This document shows, piece after piece, positions 1 to 8,285 of a stretch of 64,000 nucleotides of DNA; the first letter of the stretch is position 1, and each line of letters opens with the position of its first letter. The notes under the pieces are model-generated. The model saw only the letters and a program-made list of their open reading frames with translations, was not told the DNA's origin and did no database searches. Source of the DNA: Rathayibacter oskolensis (GTDB lineage Bacteria > Actinomycetota > Actinomycetes > Actinomycetales > Microbacteriaceae); NCBI RefSeq assembly GCF_900177245.1, contig NZ_FXBM01000004.1, forward strand, positions 186,001 through 250,000. The letters run 5' to 3'. Both the position numbers and the translations under genes were made by a program.

Positions 1-356
1 AGCTCCTGGAGCCAGTCCGGGAACCCGCCGTTGCGCGCCTCGCCGTGCGCCCACGGCCCGATGCGGAGCATGACGGAGAGGCCGGCCCGGTGCGCCTCCT
101 CGACGAAGCGGCGCAGATCGAGGTGCCCGTCGAAGCGGCGCTCGCCGCGAGCCTCCTCGTGCAGGATCCAGATGACGTAGGTGGCGACCACGTCGATCCC
201 GCCGGCGCGGATCTTCTGCAGCTCGTGCTGCCAGCGCTCGGGGCGGTCGCGGCTGAAGTGGTACTCGCCCATGACCGGGAACCACGGCTCGCCGCCGCGC
301 CTGACCGAGGTCGAGTCGATGGAGATGGTCCCGGCGCGCTGATCGTCTCTGAACAC
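1..356 (-). CDS. GH35 beta-galactosidase, N-terminal part (runs off the left edge)
   Basis: The minus strand encodes the first ~118 residues of a glycoside hydrolase family 35 enzyme, which removes beta-linked galactose from oligosaccharides. Visible family landmarks are the MGEYHFSR block near residue 28 and the RIGPWAHGEARNGGFPDWL block just before the edge, both at the N-terminal end of the GH35 barrel. The catalytic glutamates lie beyond the window. The GTG at 356 is the only start in this frame before the upstream LacI gene, but its purine-rich stretch sits very close to it, so the start is uncertain. It lies 76 bp downstream of the LacI gene on the same strand, suggesting co-transcription or at least shared control. 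Confidence 0.8.
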   Translation of the reverse strand, partial: MFRDDQRAGTISIDSTSVRRGGEPWFPVMGEYHFSRDRPERWQHELQKIRAGGIDVVATYVIWILHEEARGERRFDGHLDLRRFVEEAHRAGLSVMLRIGPWAHGEARNGGFPDWLQE

Positions 357-432
357 TCCTCGACCGTAGGGCCTCGACGCCCACCGCCTCCAGCGGGCGA
401 CGACGCTCCACCTGGACGATCCTCTGGTCGCG

Positions 433-1461
433 TCAGCGCAGCGGCGCGGTCGAGCTCCGCACCACCAGTCGCGCCGAGACCGCCGTGCGCTCCTGGTGCT
501 CGCCGGTGCGGATCCGCGCCGCGAGCATCTGCAGCGCCTTCTCGCCGAGCAGCTGGTGGTCGAGGTGCATCGTGGTCAGCGGCGGCGAGTAGAACTCGGA
601 GTCGGGCATGTCGTCGACGCCGACGATCGAGTAGTCGTCGGGCGCGCCGAACCCGCGCTCGGCCATCGCCCGGAGGAACCCGAGCGCGATCTGGTCGTTG
701 GCGGCCGAGACCGCGGTGAACGACTCCGGATCGACGGCGCGTCCCTGCGCGGCGCCCGACTCCGCATCCCACTCCCGGCACCGCAGCACGTCGAGCGGCG
801 CGACTCCCGCCTCGGCCAGCGCCGCCCGGTAGCCCCGCTCGCGGTCGACAGCCTCGTTGCGATCGCCGGGACCGGCGAGGTGCAGGATGCGCCGGTGGCC
901 GAGCTCGAGCAGGTGCCGGGTGCCCAGGTAGCCGGCGCCGTAGGAGTCGGCGTAGGTCGAGTCCTCGGAGTGAGCGGCCCGCTCGGACCGCGTCACGACC
1001 GGGACCGAGGCGGCGATGTAGTCGGTGAGCTCGTCGAGCCCCTCGTAGGGCGTGCCGACGATGATGCCGTCGACCTGGAACGACAGCAGCTTGTCGACCG
1101 CGTTGAGCATCTCGAGCCGGGCGCTCGGCTCGTGCGGATCGACCTCGAGCAGCGCCGTGATCAGCGAGAGCCCCTCGGCGCGGGCGGCGCGGCTCACTCC
1201 GGTCAGCAGCTCGGAGTGGCCGTAGTTCAGCGGGCCCATCGCCAGGAAGCCGATCGTGTCGGTGCGCTGCACGCGCAGGTTGCGGGCGACGCGGTTGTGG
1301 CGGTAGCCGAGCTCGGCGATGGCCGCCTCGATCCGTGCGCGGGTGGCGGGAGCGACGTAGCCGCCGGTGAAGAAGCGCGAGACGGTCTGCGCCGACACCT
1401 CGGCCCGGCGGCCCACATCGGCCATGCTCGGCCGCGCTCGGGGAGCCGGGACGCTCGACAT
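433..1461 (-). CDS. LacI-family transcriptional repressor
   Basis: A 342-residue sugar-responsive repressor. Residues ~12-32 form the LacI helix-turn-helix (MADVGRRAEVSAQTVSRF), followed by the hinge region and a periplasmic-binding-protein-like core (DTIGFLAMG onward, with the FTAVSAANDQIALGF and GVDDMPDSEFYSPPLTT blocks typical of the C-terminal half). The start at 1461 is chosen because a GGAGGAAGGAG ribosome site precedes it; an in-frame ATG at 1506 would add 15 unconserved residues. It is divergent from the sugar ABC operon at 1670 and co-directional with the GH35 gene. It probably represses both through the palindromes at 1530-1572. The inducer is unknown, probably a galactose-containing saccharide. 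Confidence 0.9.
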   Translation of the reverse strand: MSSVPAPRARPSMADVGRRAEVSAQTVSRFFTGGYVAPATRARIEAAIAELGYRHNRVARNLRVQRTDTIGFLAMGPLNYGHSELLTGVSRAARAEGLSLITALLEVDPHEPSARLEMLNAVDKLLSFQVDGIIVGTPYEGLDELTDYIAASVPVVTRSERAAHSEDSTYADSYGAGYLGTRHLLELGHRRILHLAGPGDRNEAVDRERGYRAALAEAGVAPLDVLRCREWDAESGAAQGRAVDPESFTAVSAANDQIALGFLRAMAERGFGAPDDYSIVGVDDMPDSEFYSPPLTTMHLDHQLLGEKALQMLAARIRTGEHQERTAVSARLVVRSSTAPLR

Positions 1462-1529
1462 CGACGCTCCTTCCTCCTCGGTGGGGGCCACTCTACTGAG
1501 GCCCACGCCGTTATCTGATCGTGACCTAT

Positions 1530-1572
1530 CAACCGGTTGGACGCATTGCCGCCCGAATGTGTTATCGATAAC
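1530..1572. promoter_or_regulatory. Probable LacI operators in the divergent promoter
   Basis: Two palindromes with the central CG typical of LacI-family operators lie between the repressor gene and the ABC operon: CAACCGGTTG at 1530-1539 and the perfect 12-mer GTTATCGATAAC at 1561-1572. Their position between divergent starts suggests control of both directions. Binding is inferred, not shown. Confidence 0.6.
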
Positions 1573-1669
1573 GTATTGCTCACTCCCCGCCCGTCGCTAC
1601 GACTCCGATCGGGTGGATCCGACGTCGACGTCGCGCTGATGCGGTGTCGCGCAGCGAAAGGACGCGAAG

Positions 1670-2932
1670 ATGCGTGCACTGCCCCGATCCGTCGCATTCG
1701 TGACGGGCGCCCTCCTCCTCGCAGGCCTGGCCGGCTGCTCCGCCGGCGGCGGCGACACCGGCGGGACGACCGAGATCACCTGGTTCAAGCTGACCGAGTC
1801 GGCCGAGTCCGCGAACGACACCATCAATGGCATCGTCGAGGACTTCGAGGCCGCCAACCCCGACATCACCGTGAAGATCGAGGAGCGCTCGACCGACGCC
1901 CACAAGGACGCCCTGCGCACCACGCTCGGCACGAGCGGGTCGCCCGACGTCTTCTTCTCGTGGGCCGGCCCCGGCCTCGGCGGCGAGTTCATCGACGCCG
2001 GCGCGAGCCTCGACCTCGAGAAGTACTACGACGAGTACGGCTGGGCCGACCGCTTCTCCGAGACGGCGCTCTCGACCGTCACCCAGTACGGCGGCTACGA
2101 CGGCGTGCCCTACACGCAGCGCACCGAAGCGGTCTTCTACAACAAGGACCTCTTCGAGCAGGCGGGCATCGACGCGGCACCCACGACCTACGACGAGCTC
2201 GTCGAGGACGCGGGGAAGCTCAAGGACGCGGGGATCACTCCGTTCGAGTTCGGCGGCACCGTCAACTGGCACGTGATGCGCCTGCTCGACAGCCTCCTCG
2301 AGACCGAGTGCGGCGCCGACGGCTACCAGGCCCTCGTCACCGGAGAAGCGAGCTGGGCGGACGAGTCCTGCGTCACCGACACCTTCACCGAGTTCGCGAC
2401 CTGGACGAAGGACTACGTCAACGACGGCTTCATCTCGATCAACAACGACGAGTCGAGCTCGCTGTTCTTCGCAGGCAAGGCCGCCATGGCGATCGAGGGC
2501 GACTGGTTCAACCAGCAGGTCCGCGACGCCGGCATGAGCGAGGACTCGGTGGGCATCTTCGCCTTCCCCACCGGCACCGACCGCATCTACGGCTTCAACG
2601 AGAACAACTACATCTCGTCGAACTCCGAGCACCCCGACGAGGCCGCGAAGTTCCTCGACTACCTCACCTCGGCCGAGGCGCAGCAGACCTTCATCGCGAC
2701 CTTCGGCAGCCGCTCGGTGAACGTCGACGTGCAGCCGGAGGGGCAGAGCGAGTTCGACGCGCTCTGGGGCCCGATCACCGAGGCCGCGACCGGCGTCTAC
2801 ATGAACAACGACCAGAACCTGTCGCAGTCGCAGACCACCGAGTACTGGCGCATCCAGAACCTCGTGGCGACGGGTGAGCTCGACCCGGCCGACGCGGGGT
2901 CCGAGTTCCAGAAGTTCCTCGACCAGCAGTAG
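1670..2932 (+). CDS. Sugar ABC transporter substrate-binding lipoprotein
   Basis: A 420-residue family 1 extracellular solute-binding protein that captures a carbohydrate at the cell surface for the permeases encoded next. The signal peptide ends in a lipobox (LAGLAGC) with Cys23 as the lipidated residue, followed by a flexible Gly/Ser/Thr stretch. The mature part has typical landmarks: a PDVFFSW block, a YTQRTEAVFYNKDLFEQAGI block and a GKAAMAIEGDW block. An AAAGGA ribosome site precedes the ATG. It is the first gene of a four-gene operon and is divergent from lacI. The substrate cannot be read from sequence; neighbouring GH35 and DUF5060 glycosidases suggest a plant cell-wall oligosaccharide. 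Confidence 0.93.
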   Translation: MRALPRSVAFVTGALLLAGLAGCSAGGGDTGGTTEITWFKLTESAESANDTINGIVEDFEAANPDITVKIEERSTDAHKDALRTTLGTSGSPDVFFSWAGPGLGGEFIDAGASLDLEKYYDEYGWADRFSETALSTVTQYGGYDGVPYTQRTEAVFYNKDLFEQAGIDAAPTTYDELVEDAGKLKDAGITPFEFGGTVNWHVMRLLDSLLETECGADGYQALVTGEASWADESCVTDTFTEFATWTKDYVNDGFISINNDESSSLFFAGKAAMAIEGDWFNQQVRDAGMSEDSVGIFAFPTGTDRIYGFNENNYISSNSEHPDEAAKFLDYLTSAEAQQTFIATFGSRSVNVDVQPEGQSEFDALWGPITEAATGVYMNNDQNLSQSQTTEYWRIQNLVATGELDPADAGSEFQKFLDQQ

Positions 2933-3011
2933 CGAGAGGGCGGCGGAGGGGTCGACACGCCCCCTCCGCCGCCGTCTGCCCCGAGACGTCCGAATCGCCG
3001 AGAGGTCCGAC

Positions 3012-3956
3012 ATGACGACATCCACCCCCGCGCCAAGGCGCGTCCAGCGCCGCCGCGCGCTCGCCCGCTTCGGCGGCACCGGCTTCCTCGCCGCGCTCCC
3101 GTTCCTCGCCCCGGCGCTCGCCGCCTACCTCGTGTTCGTCGTCGGCCCGTCGCTCGAGTCGGTGCGGCTGAGCTTCTTCGAGTGGACCGGCTTCCAGGGC
3201 GCTCCGCAGGTCTTCGTCGGCCTGCAGAACTACGTCCGCATCTTCACTCAGGACCCGGTCTTCTGGACGGCGTTCTCGAACACCCTCATCTGGGTGCTGC
3301 TCTCGCTGGTCATCCCCGTCGGCCTCGGCCTGGTGATGGCGCTGGCGCTCAACCGGCCGCTCTTCGGTCGGAACGCGTTCCGCTCCCTCTTCTACATCCC
3401 CGGGGTGCTCGCTCCGATCGCCATCGCGAACATGTGGCGGTGGATGTACAACCCGAACTACGGCGTCGGGGTGAACCTCGCGCAGCTGTTCAATCTGCCG
3501 TGGCTCGCCGAGGTGCAGTGGCTGGGCGACAAGAACCTCGCGCTCTACTCGATCTTCGCCGCGTTCGTCTGGCAGATCGCGGGCACGAACATGGTGCTCT
3601 TCCTCGCCGGGCTCCAGAGCGTCTCGCCCGACCACGTCGAGGCGGCCAAGCTCGACGGCGCCAACTCGTGGCAGGTGTTCCGCAACGTCACCCTGCCGGC
3701 GCTGCGCCCCACGACCGTCGTCGTGGTGGTCCTCACGATCATCAACTCGATCAAGGTCTTCGACCTGATCGTCGGCATGACCGGAGGCGGCCCCGCGCAG
3801 CAGACGCAGGTGCTCGCGCTGTGGTCGTTCCAGCAGTCCTTCAACAACCACGAGTACGGGCAGGGCAACGCGATCGCCACGGTCCTCCTCGTGATCACCC
3901 TCGTCATCGTCGTCCCCTACATGGTGTGGACAGCGCGTCAGGAGAAGAACGCATGA
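3012..3956 (+). CDS. Sugar ABC transporter permease 1 (MalF-like)
   Basis: A 314-residue inner-membrane permease with about six transmembrane helices. The cytoplasmic EAA loop that contacts the ATPase is visible as HVEAAKLDGANSWQVFRNV around residues 211-230. The start at 3012 follows GAGAGG, and the reading frame upstream of it overlaps the binding-protein gene and is not used. It lies 79 bp after the binding-protein gene and overlaps permease 2 by four bases (ATGA), so the two permeases are translationally coupled. As is common for CUT1 systems in actinobacteria, no ATPase is encoded here, so a shared MsmK/MsiK-type ATPase elsewhere must energise transport (inference). Confidence 0.93.
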   Translation: MTTSTPAPRRVQRRRALARFGGTGFLAALPFLAPALAAYLVFVVGPSLESVRLSFFEWTGFQGAPQVFVGLQNYVRIFTQDPVFWTAFSNTLIWVLLSLVIPVGLGLVMALALNRPLFGRNAFRSLFYIPGVLAPIAIANMWRWMYNPNYGVGVNLAQLFNLPWLAEVQWLGDKNLALYSIFAAFVWQIAGTNMVLFLAGLQSVSPDHVEAAKLDGANSWQVFRNVTLPALRPTTVVVVVLTIINSIKVFDLIVGMTGGGPAQQTQVLALWSFQQSFNNHEYGQGNAIATVLLVITLVIVVPYMVWTARQEKNA

Positions 3957-4852
3957 CCGTCACGAGCATCCCGACGAGCGCGCCGGGTCTGATCGAGCCG
4001 CGCAAGCGCGAGCGGCGCCCCGTCGGCGGGCGCGACTTCGTCCGCATCGGCCTCTGGATCGCGCTGGTCTTCGCCGTGCTGATCTGGGCGGTGCCGCTGA
4101 TCTTCATGGTCTTCACCTCGCTCAAGAGCGAGGCGGACATCTTCAGCACCCCCGCCTTCGTGCCGCCGTGGTCGCCCGACTTCGGCAACTACGTCGAGGC
4201 GCTCGACCGCGGCAACCTGCTGACGGCCGGCGGCAACAGCCTGATCATCGCGGTGATCAAGGTGCCGGTCGGCCTCTTCATCTCGGCCGCCGCGGCGTTC
4301 GCGCTCTCGCGGATGCGGTTCAAGCGCCAGCGCCTGCTGATGGGCGTCATCGCGCTCGGAGCGATGGTGCCGATCCAGGTCGCGATCGCGCCGCTGTTCC
4401 AGGTGATCAACGGGCTCGGGCTGCTGAGCAGCAACGTCGGCATCGTCCTGCCCTACATCGCCTTCGGCCTGCCCTACCAGACCTTCATCCTCTACGGCTT
4501 CTTCCGGCAGATCCCGGAGGAGATCGACGAGAGCGCGCGGATCGACGGCGCCGGCAACTGGCGGCTGTTCCTGACGATCATCCTGCCGCTGGCGAGGCCG
4601 GCGCTGGCCGCGCTGTTCATCCTCGACTTCGTCGCGACGTGGAACGAGTACTCGATCGCGCTGGCGCTGCTGCAGAGCCAGGACTCGTGGACGATCCCGC
4701 TCGCCCTGCAGGGCTTCCAGTCGCAGTTCACCAGCTCCTACGGGCCGCTGAACGCCTTCACCATCATGTCCGTGTTCCCGGTGCTGATCGTCTACCTGAT
4801 GTTCCAGCGCTACTTCGTCGAGGGCGCCTTCGCCGGCGCCGTGAAGGGTTGA
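3953..4852 (+). CDS. Sugar ABC transporter permease 2 (MalG-like)
   Basis: A 299-residue permease, the second half of the heterodimeric channel. It has a basic N-terminus, about six membrane helices and an EAA loop reading EIDESARIDGAGNWRLFLTI near residues 184-203, followed by the conserved LPLARPALAAL. The ATG overlaps the stop of permease 1 (ATGA). It ends with a typical MalG tail (QRYFVEGAFAGAVKG). The glycosidase gene begins three bases after its stop, so uptake and hydrolysis are made from one message. Confidence 0.94.
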   Translation: MTVTSIPTSAPGLIEPRKRERRPVGGRDFVRIGLWIALVFAVLIWAVPLIFMVFTSLKSEADIFSTPAFVPPWSPDFGNYVEALDRGNLLTAGGNSLIIAVIKVPVGLFISAAAAFALSRMRFKRQRLLMGVIALGAMVPIQVAIAPLFQVINGLGLLSSNVGIVLPYIAFGLPYQTFILYGFFRQIPEEIDESARIDGAGNWRLFLTIILPLARPALAALFILDFVATWNEYSIALALLQSQDSWTIPLALQGFQSQFTSSYGPLNAFTIMSVFPVLIVYLMFQRYFVEGAFAGAVKG

Positions 4853-4854
4853 CC

Positions 4855-6627
4855 GTGTCGCACGCCACCGACCTCACCGAGCGCTTCTCGCGCGCCACCC
4901 GCCTGATGGAGGTCCTGCGGGATCCGCGCGGGCACGCGATCGTCGAGCGGCACCTCCCCGGGCTGGTGCGCTCGTCGATCCTGCACACCCTGCACAGCTA
5001 CCCGGTCGGCCTCGTCGTCGACACCGAGGAGTCGCTGGACGCGGCGGGCCGCGAGGCTCTGCTCGACGAGATCGCGGCGATCCCGACGGAGGAGGCCGCC
5101 CCGGTGCGCGAGCAGGAGCGGTACGTCGCTCCCTCCGCGTCGTACGAGTCGCCCGAGGTGGAGCTCGGCTCCGCAGCGGTCGTCGCCCCCTCGACGGTGC
5201 CCGTCTACGAGCGGTTCGAGCTCGAGCTGCACGGCCCCTCCCACGGCAACCCGTTCGTCGACGTCGCTCTCTCGGCGGTCGTCGACGGGCCTACCGGCGC
5301 CGTGCGCGTGCCGGGCTTCTACGACGGCGACGGGGTGTTCCGCCTCCGTCTGATGCCCGAGGCGCCGGGGGAGTACGCGTGGACGACGTCGAGCAGCGCC
5401 CGCTCGCTCGACGGGATCACCGGGGCGTTCACGGTCACGCCTCCCCGCGACGGCAGGCACGGGCCGGTGCGCGTCGCCCACACGTTCCACTTCGCGCACG
5501 CCGACGGGACCAGGCACCGGCCGCTCGGGACCACCTCCTACGCCTGGACGCACCAGGGCGACGCGCTCGAGGAGCGCACCCTCGCCACCCTGGCCGAGGC
5601 GCCCTTCACGAAGATCCGCATGTGCGTGTTCCCCAAGTCGTACCTCTTCAACGAGAACGAGCCCGTGCTCTACCCGTTCGAGGGCTCTCCCGAGGAGGGG
5701 TTCGACTGGCAGCGGCCGAGCCCTGCGTTCTGGGCGCACCTCGAGCAGCGGATCGACCAGCTCGCCGACCTCGGGATCGAGGCCGACCTGATCCTGTTCC
5801 ACGCCTACGACCGCTGGGGCTTCTCGAGGATGGACGCGGTCGCCGACGACCGCTACGTGCGCTACGCGGTGGCGCGCCTCGCCTCCTTCGCGAACATCTG
5901 GTGGTCGCTCGCCAACGAGTACGACCTCCTCTTCGAGAAGACGGAGGACGACTGGGAGCGGTTCGCCGCGATCGTCGTCGAGGACGACCCGAGCCGCCAT
6001 CTGCTCTCGATCCACAACTGCCGCGACTTCTACGACTACTCCCGCCCCTGGATCACCCACGCGAGCATCCAGCGGCAGGACGTCTACAAGACGGCCGAGA
6101 TGACGACGGAGTGGCGCCGCTGGGGCAAGCCGGTCGTCATCGACGAGTGCGCCTACGAGGGCGACATCGACCAGGGCTGGGGCAACATCACCGGCGAGGA
6201 GCTGCTGCGGCGGTTCTGGGAGGGCGCGCTGCGCGGCGGCTACGTCGGGCACGGCGAGACCTACGTGCACCCGGAGGACGTGCTCTGGTGGGCGAAGGGC
6301 GGGGAGCTGCGGGGGACGAGTCCGGCGCGGATCGCGTTCCTCGACCGGATCCTCGCGGAGGGTCCGTCGCGGGGGCTCGAGCCGATCCCGCTGGACTGGG
6401 ACGTGCCGCGAGCGGGTGTGGAGGGCGAGTACTACCTCTACTACTTCGGCTTCGACCGGCCGACCTACCGCCGCTTCCTCCTCGAGCCCGACGTGTCGTA
6501 CACGGTCGACGTGATCGACACCTGGGGCATGACGGTCGAGCGGCTGCCCGGCACCTACTCCGGCCGGTTCCGGATCGAGCTGCCGGGGCGCGAGTACATC
6601 GCGGTGCGGCTGCTGCGCGTCGACTGA
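4855..6627 (+). CDS. DUF5060/DUF4038-type glycoside hydrolase with DUF5605 C-terminus
   Basis: A 590-residue predicted glycosidase with no signal peptide, so it should act on oligosaccharides already imported by the adjacent transporter. After an N-terminal helical segment there is a DUF5060 beta domain (~115-190), an apiosidase-like barrel (~205-500) and a C-terminal beta domain resembling DUF5605. The likely acid/base is Glu355 in WSLANEYD and the likely nucleophile Glu431 in VIDECAYEG, matching clan-A style paired glutamates. The GTG start at 4855 lies three bases after the permease stop. The exact substrate is unknown; relatives act on pectin- or hemicellulose-derived sugars, and naming one would be a guess. 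Confidence 0.85.
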   Translation: MSHATDLTERFSRATRLMEVLRDPRGHAIVERHLPGLVRSSILHTLHSYPVGLVVDTEESLDAAGREALLDEIAAIPTEEAAPVREQERYVAPSASYESPEVELGSAAVVAPSTVPVYERFELELHGPSHGNPFVDVALSAVVDGPTGAVRVPGFYDGDGVFRLRLMPEAPGEYAWTTSSSARSLDGITGAFTVTPPRDGRHGPVRVAHTFHFAHADGTRHRPLGTTSYAWTHQGDALEERTLATLAEAPFTKIRMCVFPKSYLFNENEPVLYPFEGSPEEGFDWQRPSPAFWAHLEQRIDQLADLGIEADLILFHAYDRWGFSRMDAVADDRYVRYAVARLASFANIWWSLANEYDLLFEKTEDDWERFAAIVVEDDPSRHLLSIHNCRDFYDYSRPWITHASIQRQDVYKTAEMTTEWRRWGKPVVIDECAYEGDIDQGWGNITGEELLRRFWEGALRGGYVGHGETYVHPEDVLWWAKGGELRGTSPARIAFLDRILAEGPSRGLEPIPLDWDVPRAGVEGEYYLYYFGFDRPTYRRFLLEPDVSYTVDVIDTWGMTVERLPGTYSGRFRIELPGREYIAVRLLRVD

Positions 6628-6747
6628 GGGCGAGCTCCGGCCTCGTCCTCATCTGCGTCCTCCTCGCGGCGGGCCTCCAGCAGGCGGAAGAGTGCATTCG
6701 CGACACCTGAGCGCCCGTGTTCCGGTGTGTCCGGAGCGCACCGAGGG

Positions 6748-7650
6748 TCAGGGCTGAGTGATGACGACCTTGCCGCTGCCGCTCTCGGCGAGGGTGTGCG
6801 CCTGGACGACCTCGGCCAGCGGGAGCTCGTGCTCGACGCGGGGCGTGTAGAGCCCGCGCCGCCCGAGCGCGGCTGCGGACCGCAGGAGCGCCGAGTCGTT
6901 GCGGGCGTCGACCTTCTTCAGGCCGAGCCGTGCGGCTCCCTCTCCGTCGATGACGGTGACGACGCGGGAGGTGTCGCCGACGATCGCCAGCAGATCCGCC
7001 AGGGAGTCGGACGGCGCGCTGTGCAGGGCGGCGTCCACGCCGCCGGGCGCGAGGGCGGCGACGCGCTCGGCCAGCCCCGGGCCGTACGTCGTGGGGCGCA
7101 CGCCGAGCGTCTCCAGGGCCGTGTGGCTGCTCGCGCGACCCGTGCCGATGACGGTGGCGCCGGCGGCGAGGGCGAAGGCCGCAGCGGCGCTGCCGACCGC
7201 ACCGGAGGCGCCCTCGATGAGGAGCGTCGTGCCGCTCAGGTCGCCCAGGGCGTCGATCGCCGCCGCGGCGGTGGCCGATGCGAGCCCCGCTGCCGCGGCC
7301 TGCGCCGTCGACCAGCCCTCGGGGACCGCGCTCCACGCGGTCAGGACGGCGAACTCGGCCGTCGTGTCGCTGACTCCGCCCAGACCGAACACGACGTCGC
7401 CAATCTCCGCGTCCGTCACTCCTGCCCCGACCTCGTCGACGACGCCGACGGCGTCCCGCCCGGGGATGGCGGGCAGATCCAGGGGCAGGTACGGCTCGAG
7501 GCGGCCGGCGCGCAGGAACACGTCGATCGGGTTCACGCTCGTGGCCTGCACCGCGATCCGGACCGAGCCCTCGCCGGCGTGGGGCTCCGGTGCGTCCTCG
7601 ACGACGAGGACGTCGGGGGCTCCGTAGTGGTGGAAACGGACAGCGCGCAT
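6748..7650 (-). CDS. Zinc-independent quinone reductase / MDR-superfamily NADPH oxidoreductase
   Basis: A 300-residue medium-chain dehydrogenase/reductase. The N-terminal GroES-like domain opens with MRAVRFHHYGAPDVL, and the NADPH fold carries GASGAVGSAAAAFA at about residue 145. No zinc-binding cysteines are present, as in quinone oxidoreductases (Qor type), which reduce quinones or other electrophiles with NADPH. It is divergent from a MarR regulator with matched inverted repeats between the two genes, so MarR control in response to a phenolic or oxidant is likely (inference). The gene has no close partner on its 3' side: 120 bp separate it from the convergent glycosidase gene, and nothing clear is seen there. 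Confidence 0.88.
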   Translation of the reverse strand: MRAVRFHHYGAPDVLVVEDAPEPHAGEGSVRIAVQATSVNPIDVFLRAGRLEPYLPLDLPAIPGRDAVGVVDEVGAGVTDAEIGDVVFGLGGVSDTTAEFAVLTAWSAVPEGWSTAQAAAAGLASATAAAAIDALGDLSGTTLLIEGASGAVGSAAAAFALAAGATVIGTGRASSHTALETLGVRPTTYGPGLAERVAALAPGGVDAALHSAPSDSLADLLAIVGDTSRVVTVIDGEGAARLGLKKVDARNDSALLRSAAALGRRGLYTPRVEHELPLAEVVQAHTLAESGSGKVVITQP

Positions 7651-7678
7651 GCGGGTTCTGCTCTCTGACGGTGACGCG

Positions 7679-7731
7679 GCAAGTACTTGCTGCGGAAAGG
7701 AACGCTAGCGCGGATCCCTTTCCGCGGCAAG
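7679..7731. promoter_or_regulatory. Probable MarR operator region
   Basis: The gap between the quinone reductase and MarR genes holds the perfect 12-bp palindrome GCAAGTACTTGC (7679-7690). It also holds a larger inverted repeat: CTTGCTGCGGAAAGG (7686-7700) against the reverse complement of 7717-7731, matching at 14 of 15 positions. Binding by the adjacent MarR is inferred. Confidence 0.6.
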
Positions 7732-7737
7732 CAACGG

Positions 7738-7743
7738 TACGAT
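7738..7743 (+). promoter_or_regulatory. -10 box of a leaderless marR transcript
   Basis: TACGAT lies six bases before the GTG at 7750, the spacing expected when transcription begins at the start codon. It supports the GTG at 7750 over the ATG at 7687, which lies inside the operator. Confidence 0.5.
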
Positions 7744-7749
7744 GGAGGT

Positions 7750-8241
7750 GTGCCAGCAGCAGATCGCCTCTCGCCGCAGCAGGACCGGACCTGGTCGTTG
7801 CTGGTCGGCGTCATGATGTGGCTGCCGGCCGAGCTGGACGCCCACCTCGAGCAGGTCGCGGAGCTCAGCCACGCCGAGTTCGGGGTTCTGCGCTGCCTGT
7901 CGATCGGCGAGGACCGCGAGATCCACATGAGCCGTCTGGCCGCGACCGCCAGCGTGACGCCGTCGCACCTGTCGCGGATCGTCGGCCGGTTGGAGAAGCG
8001 CGACCTGCTCGCACGCAGTACCGACCCGGCCGACGCCCGGAGGACGCTCGCGAGGCTGACGCCGTCCGGCGCCCGCCTCCTGGACGAGGTGGAGCCCGGC
8101 TACGTCGCGGAGGTCCGGGCGCGGGTGTTCGAGCTCCTCGGGGAGCAGCAGCTGGATCAACTGGAGGACATCGCCGAGGCGGTGCTCACCCCGCTGCGGA
8201 GCGACTGCGTCGACCTCCTCCCGCCCCGCTCGCCTCGCTGA
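7750..8241 (+). CDS. MarR-family transcriptional regulator
   Basis: A 163-residue winged-helix regulator. The recognition region reads HMSRLAATASVTPSHLSRIVGRLEKRDLL (cited here in parts: residues ~59-87), followed by the wing with the conserved DPADARRTLARLT. MarR dimers typically bind palindromes and release DNA when phenolics or oxidants bind. It is divergent from the quinone reductase at 6748, its most likely target, and probably controls itself. The GTG start at 7750 is preferred because a -10 box lies six bases upstream; GGAGG immediately before it is too close to act as a normal ribosome site. Confidence 0.9.
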   Translation: MPAADRLSPQQDRTWSLLVGVMMWLPAELDAHLEQVAELSHAEFGVLRCLSIGEDREIHMSRLAATASVTPSHLSRIVGRLEKRDLLARSTDPADARRTLARLTPSGARLLDEVEPGYVAEVRARVFELLGEQQLDQLEDIAEAVLTPLRSDCVDLLPPRSPR

Positions 8242-8273
8242 GCCGGTTTATCGAGGACTCGAATCAATTCCAC

Positions 8274-8279
8274 TAGGCT
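8274..8279 (+). promoter_or_regulatory. -10 box, leaderless promoter of the Gfo/Idh/MocA gene
   Basis: TAGGCT lies six bases upstream of the ATG at 8286 and no ribosome-binding site precedes that ATG. The arrangement matches actinobacterial leaderless promoters. No convincing -35 box is seen. Confidence 0.5.
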
Positions 8280-8285
8280 CGACGC

